A program made the translations under genes and the position numbers. The notes beneath the pieces were generated by a model. That model did no database searches and had not been told where the DNA came from. It was given only the letters and a program-made list of their open reading frames with translations. Shown in pieces: positions 7,661-15,252 of a stretch of DNA of 35,175 nucleotides. The stretch comes from CBFGTJ01 sp965651815 (GTDB lineage: Bacteria; Actinomycetota; Acidimicrobiia; Acidimicrobiales; Microtrichaceae), in assembly GCA_965651815.1 (NCBI GenBank), contig CBFGTJ010000010.1, forward strand, positions 1-35,175, read 5' to 3'. Each line of letters starts with the position of its first letter. The stretch's first letter is position 1.

Positions 7661-8410
7661 ATGGAGGAAGGCACCGAGGTGCTGCGGGCCGAGGGCCTGC
7701 ACAAGCGCTTCGGGGCCACCCGAGCGGTGCAGGGCGTGTCGCTGCGCATCCGGGCGGGCGAGCGGGTCGGCATCGTCGGCCCGAACGGTGCCGGCAAGAC
7801 CACGACGCTGCTGATGCTGCTCGGCGCGGTGTCGCCCGATGCCGGCACCGTCGACCTGGTCGGCCACCGCCTGCCGGGCGGGCGCAGCGAGGCGATGCGG
7901 CGGGTGGGCTTCGCGGCGGGCTACCTGCCGTTGCCGGACCGGCTCACCGTGCTCGAGACGCTCCACTTCTTCGCCGAGCTCTACGGCGTGGAACGCCCCG
8001 GGGCGCGCGTGGGCGCCGTGCTCGACGAGCTGTCGATCCGGCACCTCGCCGGGCAGCACTGCGAGTCGCTGTCGTCCGGGCAGGCGACGCTGGTGGGGAT
8101 CGCGAAGGCGGTGCTGCACCACCCGCGGCTGGTCGTGCTCGACGAGCCCACCGCGTCGCTCGACCCCGACGTCGCGATCCGCGTGCGGGACCGCCTCGAG
8201 CTGCTGAACGCGGAGCACGACGTCACGCTGCTGCTCACCAGCCACGACATGCGCGAGGTGGAGCGGCTCACCGATCGCGTGGTGTTCCTGCGCGACGGGC
8301 AGGTGATCGCGGATGGCCACCCGGCCGAGGTGGTCGCCGGCAGCGGGCACGCCGACCTGGAGGCGATGTTCCTCGCCGAGGCGGCGAGGCGCCGCGAGGA
8401 GCAGGTGTGA
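7661..8410 (+). CDS. ABC transporter ATP-binding protein (ABC-2 exporter)
   Basis: 249-residue nucleotide-binding subunit of an ABC-2-type exporter, acting at the inner face of the membrane. Walker A GPNGAGKTTT starts at residue 40. The signature is LSSGQATLVGIAKAVLHHP (LSSGQ for LSGGQ), Walker B is LVVLDEPTASLDP and the switch His is in LLLTSHDMREVERL. All catalytic elements are intact. ATG 7661 begins about 40 bases after the preceding gene, with no strong ribosome site visible. Its TGA overlaps the GTG start of the permease gene (GTGA), so the two are translationally coupled partners. The cargo cannot be told; the arrangement resembles drug or lipid exporters of the DrrAB/NodIJ kind. Confidence 0.93.
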   Translation: MEEGTEVLRAEGLHKRFGATRAVQGVSLRIRAGERVGIVGPNGAGKTTTLLMLLGAVSPDAGTVDLVGHRLPGGRSEAMRRVGFAAGYLPLPDRLTVLETLHFFAELYGVERPGARVGAVLDELSIRHLAGQHCESLSSGQATLVGIAKAVLHHPRLVVLDEPTASLDPDVAIRVRDRLELLNAEHDVTLLLTSHDMREVERLTDRVVFLRDGQVIADGHPAEVVAGSGHADLEAMFLAEAARRREEQV

Positions 8411-9183
8411 ACGGCCGGCGGGTGCGGGCGATGGTGCGCCGCAACGCGCTGGCGCAAGTGCGCAACCCGGGCCACTGGTTCCTGCTGATCGTGCTGCCGA
8501 TCGTCGACGCGCTGCTGTTCGGGTCGATCGGGGTCGCCTACGGCGACGGCGACGCACCGGTCCGCCTCCTCATCACCGGGACGATGCTGTTCCACCTCAT
8601 CTGGCAGGTGACCCTCGCCGGCTCGCTCGGGTTCCTCGAGGAGGTGTGGTCCCGCAACGTGCTGAACCTCATCGCCACCCCGTTGACGGAGCGGGAGGTG
8701 CTCGCGTCGCTGGGGCTGGTCGGCCTGGCCCGCACCGTCGTCACCGTCGTGCTCGTCGGCGGGGTCGGCCTGGGCTTCTACGCGGTCGCGCCCGAGTCGG
8801 CCGGCTGGGTGCTGGTCCCCGGCGTGCTGGTCCTGCTCGCGTTCGGATGGGCGGTGACCCTCATGGTCGTGGGCCTCACGCTCCAGTACGGCGACAGCGC
8901 CGAGGTGTTCTCGTGGGGCACCCTCGTGCTGCTGATGCCGCTGTCGGGCGTGTTCTACCCGACCGAGTCGCTGCCGGCGGTGCTCGAACCGGTCGCGCGG
9001 GCGATCCCGTTGACCCAGGTCTTCGACGCCGCCCGGGAGGGCCTCGAGACCGGCAGGGTCGCGTGGGGGCGGCTGGCGATCGGCGCGGCCGGCTCGGCGG
9101 TGTCCCTCGCCGCCGCGACGTGGTTCATCGACCGCCAGCTGCGGCGCTTCCGCCGTGAGGGCTGGGTCACCCGCTTCACCTGA
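8407..9183 (+). CDS. ABC-2 type transporter permease
   Basis: 258-residue membrane subunit pairing with the ATPase immediately upstream. Hydrophobic segments typical of the six-helix ABC-2 fold include FLLIVLPIVDALLFGSIGVA, LVGLARTVVTVVLVGGVGLG, WVLVPGVLVLLAFGWAVTLM and the SWGTLVLLMPLSGVFYPTESLP region. That last stretch, with its following IPLTQVFDAAREGL, is the ABC-2 signature loop in this family. Start is GTG 8407 within the upstream stop (four-base overlap). It ends six bases before the 3' end of the convergent SCO6745-like gene. Substrate unknown. Confidence 0.92.
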   Translation: MNGRRVRAMVRRNALAQVRNPGHWFLLIVLPIVDALLFGSIGVAYGDGDAPVRLLITGTMLFHLIWQVTLAGSLGFLEEVWSRNVLNLIATPLTEREVLASLGLVGLARTVVTVVLVGGVGLGFYAVAPESAGWVLVPGVLVLLAFGWAVTLMVVGLTLQYGDSAEVFSWGTLVLLMPLSGVFYPTESLPAVLEPVARAIPLTQVFDAAREGLETGRVAWGRLAIGAAGSAVSLAAATWFIDRQLRRFRREGWVTRFT

Positions 9184-9189
9184 CGCAGC

Positions 9190-10062
9190 TCACCCCGGCG
9201 GGGTCAGGCCCATCGGGTTCGGGTACGGCAGCTCGCCGGAGGCGACGATCCGGCGGGCCAGGGGGTCGAGCAACTCGTGGAGCCGCCCGGTCGCCTCGTC
9301 GCCCAGGTGGTCCCACGGCTCCATCGCGAGGCGGTCCGTGACCGCCTCGACCTCCCGCCGGAGCCGGGCGCCCTCCTCGGTGAGGCCGCCGGAGGGCTCG
9401 AGCAGCCCGCGGTCCACGAGGCCGCGCTCGGCGGACGCCCAGTCGTCCTCGGACCAGCCCCGCGCCCGGCGCATCTGCTCCGCGTCCACCACTCCGGCGG
9501 CCACGAGCACGACGTGGGCTTCGAGGCCACCGAGCCCCGCGGTGAGCAGGGCGGCGACGTGCCCGTCGCCGCGGTGCTCGCGCAGCAGCGTCGCGGCGTG
9601 CCACAGGCGCAGGTGCGGCTCCTCCGGCCAGGGGAGCCCGAGGTGCGCGGCGAACAGCGGCCGACCCTGGGGTGAGCAGGCACCCGCGGCCCGCGCCGCG
9701 AGCTCCGCCGCCTCGGCGACGGCGGGTCCGTCGACCTCGTCGCCGAGCAGGCGGCGCAGCGCGGCGCCGACCGCGGCGGTCCGGGCCTCGAGGACCGCGG
9801 CGGGCGTGGCGAACGACCAGGCGTCCGGGATCGCCCGGGCGGGCATGGACGGGTGGAAGTTGTAGAAGGTGGCGGTGACGAGCTCCGGCCCGACGGGGCC
9901 CATCGGGGCCGCCCGGCCGCCGAAGTAGCCCATCCAGAAGCCCTTCAGCCCGACCCGGACCATGGCCTCGGCGACCTCGGGCGCGAAGTAGACGACCGCG
10001 TGCAGCGTCTCGTAGCGCTGCCACATCGCCCGTGCCGGATGGGTGCCCGCGTCCCCGTCCAC
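9190..10062 (-). CDS. SCO6745-like helix-turn-helix domain protein
   Basis: About 290 residues resembling the actinobacterial SCO6745 family, whose members are annotated as helix-turn-helix proteins of unknown role. Seen: RYETLHAVVYFAPEV, GLKGFWMGYFGGRAAPMGPV, TATFYNFHPSMPARAIPDAW in the N-terminal helical domain; a central LWHAATLLREHRGDGHVAALL; and a winged-helix-like C-terminal half with RARGWSEDDWASAERGLVDRG, GGLTEEGARLRREVEAVTDR and LPYPNPMG. Start is uncertain: GTG 10062 (MDGDAG) is given; GTG 10068 and ATG 10026 are alternatives. It is divergent from the extradiol dioxygenase gene and converges with the exporter permease. Confidence 0.75.
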   Translation of the reverse strand: MDGDAGTHPARAMWQRYETLHAVVYFAPEVAEAMVRVGLKGFWMGYFGGRAAPMGPVGPELVTATFYNFHPSMPARAIPDAWSFATPAAVLEARTAAVGAALRRLLGDEVDGPAVAEAAELAARAAGACSPQGRPLFAAHLGLPWPEEPHLRLWHAATLLREHRGDGHVAALLTAGLGGLEAHVVLVAAGVVDAEQMRRARGWSEDDWASAERGLVDRGLLEPSGGLTEEGARLRREVEAVTDRLAMEPWDHLGDEATGRLHELLDPLARRIVASGELPYPNPMGLTPPG

Positions 10063-10134
10063 CGCCACGACGGTACCGGCGCGGCGCGGGCGGCGCCGGA
10101 CCGCGAAGATGTGCCCGGCGAACGGAGGTGCCGC

Positions 10135-11037
10135 ATGGCCGACCAGCAGCAGGCAGGGAGCGACGGGGGGTCCGGCGGGCCGCAGGGATGGGTGCCGGCG
10201 GCGTTCCTCGGCCACGGCTCGCCGATGAACGCGCTCGAGCACAACCGCTACACGGACGCGTGGAGGAACTTCGGTGCGACGGTGCCGCGGCCCCGGGCGG
10301 TGCTGTCGGTCTCCGCCCACTGGTACATCAACGCGACCGCGGTCACCGCGATGGCCCGGCCGCGCACCATCCACGACTTCTACGGCTTCCCCGACGAGCT
10401 GTTCGCGGTGCAGTACCCGGCTCCCGGCGCGCCGGAGGTGGCCGAGGAGGTCGCCGCGGCGATCGCCCCGACCTGGGTGGGCCTCGACGCCGACAGCTGG
10501 GGCATCGACCACGGCACCTGGTCCGTGCTCGTGCACGCGTTCCCCGAGGCGGACGTGCCGGTGCTGCAGCTCTCGATCAACGCGCTCCAGCCGTTCGAGT
10601 ACCACCTCGAGGTCGGCGCGGCCCTCGAGCCGCTGGCCCGCAGCGGTGTGCTCGTGCTCGGGTCGGGGAACGTGGTGCACAACCTGCGCCGCCTCGACTG
10701 GGGCCGTCCGGACGGCGGCGAGGACTGGGCGCACCGCTTCGACCAGGCTGCGGCCGAGCTGATGGCCGAGGCACCCCAGGACCTGCCGAAGCTGCGCGAG
10801 CACCCCGACTACGCCGCCGCGGTCCCCACCCCGGACCACTTCATCCCGCTCCTGTACGTCGCAGGGCTGGCGGCCGCCTCCGGTGCCCGCACCGAGGTGC
10901 TGGTCGACGGTTGCTCGATGGGGTCGCTGTCGATGACGTCCTACGCGGTCGGGCTGAGCGAGCGCCCGGCGGAGCAGGGAGAGCGCGGGGCACCGGTGCT
11001 GCCCGAGGTGCCGCCACCCGACCAGACCAACATCTGA
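10135..11037 (+). CDS. ygiD: 4,5-DOPA dioxygenase-type extradiol ring-cleavage dioxygenase (YgiD/LigB fold)
   Basis: 300-residue class III extradiol dioxygenase of the DODA/YgiD family, cytoplasmic and metal dependent. Conserved His residues are in FLGHGSPMNAL (H27), SAHWYI (H62), GSGNVVHNLRRLDWG (H182) and TPDHFIPLLY (H235); H126 in GIDHGTW is the likely acid/base. Bacterial relatives convert caffeate or L-DOPA to 4,5-cleavage products, but the physiological substrate here is unknown. The N-terminal 18 residues are a Gly/Gln-rich tail. ATG 10135 has GGAGG six bases upstream. The C-terminus ends in MTSYAVGLSERPAEQ plus a short polar extension. Confidence 0.9.
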   Translation: MADQQQAGSDGGSGGPQGWVPAAFLGHGSPMNALEHNRYTDAWRNFGATVPRPRAVLSVSAHWYINATAVTAMARPRTIHDFYGFPDELFAVQYPAPGAPEVAEEVAAAIAPTWVGLDADSWGIDHGTWSVLVHAFPEADVPVLQLSINALQPFEYHLEVGAALEPLARSGVLVLGSGNVVHNLRRLDWGRPDGGEDWAHRFDQAAAELMAEAPQDLPKLREHPDYAAAVPTPDHFIPLLYVAGLAAASGARTEVLVDGCSMGSLSMTSYAVGLSERPAEQGERGAPVLPEVPPPDQTNI

Positions 11038-11101
11038 GCCCCGACCGGCCGCCGCCGGGGTGCGGTAGCGTCCCGCTGACGACCCCGAGGAGGCCACGGG
11101 C

Positions 11102-11410
11102 GTGGACGCAGCGACGGTGGTGGACGAGCCCGCGGGCTCACGGTTCGTGATCGAGCAGGACGGGCACGTCGCCGAGCTCGTCTACCGGGCCGAGCCGGGG
11201 CGGCTCGTGCTCGTGCACACCGGGGTGCCCGACGAGCTCGGTGGCCGCGGCCTCGGCTCGCAGCTGGTGCGTGCCGCGGTCGATCGTGCCGAGGACGAGG
11301 GCCTCACGATCGCCCCGTGGTGCCCGTTCGCCCGGAGGTGGCTGGAGGAGCACCCCGACGTGGCGTCGCGGGTCGAGATCGACTGGAGCCCCCGGCCCGA
11401 GGGTGCCTGA
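11102..11410 (+). CDS. Small YjdJ-type GNAT N-acetyltransferase
   Basis: 102-residue protein of the minimal Gcn5-related N-acetyltransferase family (YjdJ/GTNAT type). The acetyl-CoA-binding segment is VPDELGGRGLGSQLVRAAVDRA (R/Q-x-x-G-x-G within GGRGLGSQL), followed by the family-typical CPFARRWLEEHPD. Such proteins are the smallest GNATs and their substrates are generally not known. GTG 11102 is preceded by AGGAGG, and a TAGCGT -10-like element lies about 30 bases upstream. It precedes the aldehyde dehydrogenase gene by about 73 bases on the same strand. Confidence 0.85.
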   Translation: MDAATVVDEPAGSRFVIEQDGHVAELVYRAEPGRLVLVHTGVPDELGGRGLGSQLVRAAVDRAEDEGLTIAPWCPFARRWLEEHPDVASRVEIDWSPRPEGA

Positions 11411-11483
11411 GCCGCGACCCTTGACGCGCTCGCCGCGGCGGGTGGGAGGATGGGTCCGACACCGACTCGACGAGGTGAGCGCG

Positions 11484-13106
11484 ATGACGATCGCCAGCGA
11501 AGCACGCACCGAGGGGGAGGCGCGGCCCGGGGGAGGCCCACGCGACACCCCGTTGCCGCCGAGCGTGACGGTCGCGCTCGCCGACCGGCTCGCCACCCTC
11601 GTGAGCGCCTCGGGGCGCGGCACGCCGGTCACCACCCACGCCCCGTTCAGCGGGGCGAAGGTCGCCGAGCTGCCGCAGTCGACGCCCGAGGACGTCGTGG
11701 AGGCGGCGAACCGTGCACGTGCCGCGCAGCGCGAGTGGGCGGCGCGCCCGGTGCGCGAGCGCGCCGAGGTGTTCCTGCGCCTCCACGACCTGGTCCTCGA
11801 CGCGCGCGAGGACCTGATGGACCTCATCCAGACCGAGAACGGCAAGGCGCGCCGCGACGCGTTCCTCGAGGTGGGCGACATCGCGAACACCTGCCGCTAC
11901 TACGCCCGCACCGCGCCTCGGGAGCTCGCGCCGGTGCGGCGCACCGGGCTGATCCCCGGGCTGACCTCGGTGCAGGAGCTCCGGCACCCCAAGGGCGTCG
12001 TCACCGTCGTGTCGCCGTGGAACTACCCGCTCAGCCTCGCGATGGGCGACAGCATCCCCGCACTGCTGGCGGGCAACGCCGTGGTGCAGAAGCCCGACAA
12101 CCAGACCGCCCTCACCGCGCTCTACGGCCTGGAGCTGGCGCGGCAGGCCGGGGTGCCCGACGACCTGTGGCAGGTCGTGCTCGGGCGGGGCAGCGTCATC
12201 GGTGACTCGCTCATGGACGTCGCGGACTTCGTGATGTTCACCGGCTCCACCGAGTCCGGTCGGCGCATCGCCCAGGAGGCGGCGAAGCGGCTGGTCGACT
12301 GCTCGCTGGAGCTCGGCGGCAAGAACGCGATGCTGGTGCTCGACGACGCGGACCTGGACCGCGCCGCCGAGGGCGCGGTGCGAGCGTGCTTCTCGTCGAG
12401 CGGCCAGCTCTGCATCTCGATCGAGCGCATGTACGTCGCGGAGCGGGTCCACGACGAGTTCATGTCCCGCTTCCTCGACCGGGTGCGGTCGATGAGCATG
12501 GGCGCCGGCTACGACTTCCAGCACCAGATGGGCACCCTGACCTCCTCGGACCAGGTGGAGGCGACCCGCCGGCACGTCGAGGACGCCGTGTCGAAGGGCG
12601 CGAAGGTGCTCACCGGCGGCAACCACCGCCCCGACCTCGGCCCCTACTTCTTCGAGCCGACGGTGCTGACCGGCGTGACCCCCTCGATGGAGTGCTACGC
12701 GGAGGAGACCTTCGGCCCGGTCGTGTCGGTGTACACGTTCCGCACCGACGACGAGGCGGTCGAGCTCGCCAACGACACCCGCTACGGGCTGAACGCGAGC
12801 GTGTGGAGCCGCTCGCCGCGCCGCGGCCGGGAGGTGGCCTCCCGCCTCAAGGCCGGCACGGTGAACGTGAACGAGGCGTACGCCGCGGCGTGGGGGAGCA
12901 TCGACGCCCCGATGGGCGGGATGGGCGACAGCGGCCTCGGTCGGCGGCACGGGGCGCACGGCCTGCTCAAGTACACCGAGCCGCAGACCATCGCCCGCCA
13001 GCGCCTCATGAACCTCGCCCCGCCCATCAGCTCGCTGGGCGACAAGGGCTTCGCCGAGGTGATGACGACCGCGCTGCGGGTGATGAAGAAGGTCGGCTGG
13101 CGCTGA
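11484..13106 (+). CDS. gabD2: Succinate-semialdehyde dehydrogenase (NADP+), GabD2-like
   Basis: 540-residue aldehyde dehydrogenase superfamily enzyme, oxidising an aldehyde, probably succinate semialdehyde, to the acid with NAD(P)+. Seen: oxyanion Asn180 in VVSPWNYPLSLAMGD, general base Glu276 in SLELGGKNAML, nucleophilic Cys310 in SSGQLCISIER, nucleotide-binding MFTGSTESGR and the C-terminal ETFGPVVSVY. The overall pattern matches the mycobacterial GabD2 type with an N-terminal extension of about 25 residues; substrate preference is inferred from similarity only. ATG 11484 follows a GAGGTGAG sequence. The stop is one base from the 3' end of the convergent TetR gene. This could feed the TCA cycle together with the isocitrate dehydrogenase encoded later in the window. 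Confidence 0.88.
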   Translation: MTIASEARTEGEARPGGGPRDTPLPPSVTVALADRLATLVSASGRGTPVTTHAPFSGAKVAELPQSTPEDVVEAANRARAAQREWAARPVRERAEVFLRLHDLVLDAREDLMDLIQTENGKARRDAFLEVGDIANTCRYYARTAPRELAPVRRTGLIPGLTSVQELRHPKGVVTVVSPWNYPLSLAMGDSIPALLAGNAVVQKPDNQTALTALYGLELARQAGVPDDLWQVVLGRGSVIGDSLMDVADFVMFTGSTESGRRIAQEAAKRLVDCSLELGGKNAMLVLDDADLDRAAEGAVRACFSSSGQLCISIERMYVAERVHDEFMSRFLDRVRSMSMGAGYDFQHQMGTLTSSDQVEATRRHVEDAVSKGAKVLTGGNHRPDLGPYFFEPTVLTGVTPSMECYAEETFGPVVSVYTFRTDDEAVELANDTRYGLNASVWSRSPRRGREVASRLKAGTVNVNEAYAAAWGSIDAPMGGMGDSGLGRRHGAHGLLKYTEPQTIARQRLMNLAPPISSLGDKGFAEVMTTALRVMKKVGWR

Positions 13107-13107
13107 G

Positions 13108-13767
13108 TCAGGTCCCGTCGCGCAGGCGGCGGGTGCGCCGCGCGGCGGCGTCGAGGGACCGGCGCAGCAGCTGGGGGTCGTCGTCGAAGCCGAGGGCGAG
13201 CGATCGGATGACCTGGGTGTAGAGCCGGTGCGGGTCCCGGCGCACGGCCTCGAAGTAGCCCGTCATCTCGACCGAGCAGTGGCCGTGGGTGGCGACCCAC
13301 ACGACCTCACCCGCGAGGAAGACGTCGTCGACGGACCAGCGGCCGGCGTCGACGCAGCGCTGGATGAGCTCGAGCAGCGCCTCGAACGAGCCCAGGGCCA
13401 CCTCCCGGTCGGCGCGGCTCCCCTGGTTGATGCGCACCAGGCCGTCGTTGAACATCACGCGGTACAGGTGCGGGTTGCGCAGCGCGAAGTCGCGGTAGCA
13501 CCAGCCCTGCACCACCCAGTCGGCGACGGGGTCCTTGGTCGTGACCACCGAGCGGAGGGCGGCGGTGAGGTCCTTGAAACCCTTGCGCCAGACGGCCGCG
13601 AGCAGCTCGTCCATGCTGCCGAAGTACGTGTACACCGCCATGCTGGACGCGCCGATCTCGCGGCCCAGGCGCCGCGCGGTGACCGCGTCGCGCCCCTCCT
13701 CGTCCAGCACCGCCGCCGCGGCCTCGAGGAGCGCCTCGGCGGGATCCGACGATCGGACGCGTTCCAT
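13108..13767 (-). CDS. TetR/AcrR family regulator with WHG-type C-terminal domain
   Basis: 219-residue one-component repressor. The N-terminal helix-turn-helix is at about 27-52 (AVTARRLGREIGASSMAVYTYFGSMDEL). The C-terminal ligand domain carries WVVQGWCYRDFALRNPHLYRVMF, typical of the TetR_C_13/WHG group, and WVATHGHCSVEMTGYF. Start ATG 13767. It is divergent from the carotenoid oxygenase gene; the 104-base spacer holds an inverted repeat that is a plausible operator, so autoregulation and control of the oxygenase is the simplest model. It also abuts the GabD2-like gene tail-to-tail with one base between. Confidence 0.9.
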   Translation of the reverse strand: MERVRSSDPAEALLEAAAAVLDEEGRDAVTARRLGREIGASSMAVYTYFGSMDELLAAVWRKGFKDLTAALRSVVTTKDPVADWVVQGWCYRDFALRNPHLYRVMFNDGLVRINQGSRADREVALGSFEALLELIQRCVDAGRWSVDDVFLAGEVVWVATHGHCSVEMTGYFEAVRRDPHRLYTQVIRSLALGFDDDPQLLRRSLDAAARRTRRLRDGT

Positions 13768-13785
13768 GGTTGACGATCCTACATG

Positions 13786-13812
13786 ACGGTGTTATGCCAT
13801 AACGGTGTGATG
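13786..13812. promoter_or_regulatory. Candidate TetR operator between divergent genes
   Basis: A perfect inverted repeat GTTATG-C-CATAAC (13791-13803) stands out as AT-rich in a GC-rich intergenic region. It overlaps an 11-base direct repeat, ACGGTGTTATG (13786-13796) and ACGGTGTGATG (13802-13812, one mismatch). Located 19-45 bases upstream of the TetR start and about 60-86 bases upstream of the carotenoid oxygenase start. Function is inferred from position and symmetry. Confidence 0.55.
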
Positions 13813-13871
13813 TGAGCACGGCGCACGTCAGGCACCACCCGCACCGCACGCACACGAGCAGGGGAGGCGCG

Positions 13872-15233
13872 ATGAGCGTGGTGGAGACGAACAAGTGGCT
13901 CTCGGGGCCGTACGCCCCGCTGGAGGCCGAGGCGGCCGCGGTCGACCTCACGGTGAGGGGGACGCTCCCCGTGGAGCTGGAGGGCCGGTACCTCCGCAAC
14001 GGGCCCAACCCGATGGGTTCGGTGGACCCGGCCACCTACCACTGGTTCACCGGCGACGGCATGGTGCACGGGGTGCGCCTGCGCGACGGTCGGGCGGAGT
14101 GGTACCGGGCCCGCTGGGTGCGCTCCACGCCGGTGAGCGAGGCCCTCGGAGAACCGCCCGCGCCGGGTGAGCGCCACGGCGCGCGCGACAACGTGAACAC
14201 CAACGTGATCGGGCTCGACGGACGGACCTTCGCGCTCGTCGAGGCCGGTGCCCGCCCGGTGGAGCTGTCCTACGAGCTCGACACCGTCGAGCACTCGAGC
14301 TTCGGAGGGACCCTGCCGAACGGGTTCACCGCCCACCCGAAGGTGGACCCCGCAACCGGCGAGCTCCACGGCATCGCCTACTACTGGGAGTTGCCCTACC
14401 TGCAGTACGTGGTCGTCGGTCCCGACGCCCGCGTGCGCAAGGTCGAGCAGATCGAGGTCGACCACGGCCCGATGGTGCACGACTGCTCGATCACCGAGCG
14501 CTGGATGGTCGTCTACGACCTGCCGGTCGACTTCGACCTGGAGATCGCGATGGGCGGCGCCATCCTGCCGTACGTGTGGAACGACTCGCGGCCGGCGAGG
14601 CTGGGGCTGCTGCCGCTGGGGGGATCGGGCTCCGAGGTGCGCTGGTTCGAGGTGTCACCCTGCTTCGTGTTCCACCCGCTCAACGCCCACGACGATGGCG
14701 ACCGGGTGGTCATCGACGCGGTGCGCCACCCGAAGATGTTCGATCGGCAGCGCCTGGGCCCGGACGAGGGGCCGCCGATGCTGTGGCGGTTCACGATCGA
14801 CACCGCGACCGGCAGGGTCTCCGAGGAGCAGCTGTCGGACGTGCCGATGGAGTTCCCCCGCGTCGACGAGCGTGTCGTCGGACGCCCGCACCGCTGGGGG
14901 TATGCGGCGGAGGTGGCGCCCAGGGAGACCGGCAACGAGTTCGTGGGACGGCTGGTGCGCATCGACGCCCGCACCGGTGACGTCGAGCTCGTCGACCCCG
15001 GCGACGGGCGGCGCGCGGGGGAGTGGGTGATGGTGCCCCGCTCGGTGGACGCCGCCGAGGACGACGGCTGGCTCATGGCGCTCGTGCAGAACGAGTCGAC
15101 CGGCCTGGGCGAGCTCGTCGTGCTCGACGCATCGGCCCCGGGGGAGGGCCCGGTCGCCGTGGTCGAGCTGCCGAACCGGATCCCCGTCGGCTTCCACGGC
15201 AACTGGGTGCCGGACGCCCCGCCGTCGAGGTAG
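13872..15233 (+). CDS. Carotenoid (retinal-pigment-epithelium/stilbene) cleavage oxygenase
   Basis: 453-residue seven-bladed-propeller non-heme iron dioxygenase that cleaves a C=C bond in carotenoids, apocarotenoids or stilbenoids. Four iron-ligand His regions are visible: GFTAHPKVDP, GPMVHDCSI, CFVFHPLNAHDDG and, near the C-terminus, GFHGNWVPD. Other family landmarks are LEGRYLRNGPNP near the N-terminus, YHWFTGDGMVHGVRL and NVNTNVI. ATG 13872 is used because of the strong GGGGAGG just upstream; an earlier in-frame ATG at 13812 would add a His-rich 20-residue stretch overlapping the operator region. Divergent from the TetR gene, probably under its control. No signal peptide. Substrate not deducible. 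Confidence 0.93.
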   Translation: MSVVETNKWLSGPYAPLEAEAAAVDLTVRGTLPVELEGRYLRNGPNPMGSVDPATYHWFTGDGMVHGVRLRDGRAEWYRARWVRSTPVSEALGEPPAPGERHGARDNVNTNVIGLDGRTFALVEAGARPVELSYELDTVEHSSFGGTLPNGFTAHPKVDPATGELHGIAYYWELPYLQYVVVGPDARVRKVEQIEVDHGPMVHDCSITERWMVVYDLPVDFDLEIAMGGAILPYVWNDSRPARLGLLPLGGSGSEVRWFEVSPCFVFHPLNAHDDGDRVVIDAVRHPKMFDRQRLGPDEGPPMLWRFTIDTATGRVSEEQLSDVPMEFPRVDERVVGRPHRWGYAAEVAPRETGNEFVGRLVRIDARTGDVELVDPGDGRRAGEWVMVPRSVDAAEDDGWLMALVQNESTGLGELVVLDASAPGEGPVAVVELPNRIPVGFHGNWVPDAPPSR

Positions 15234-15252
15234 CCCGGCCGCCCGGGGTGGC

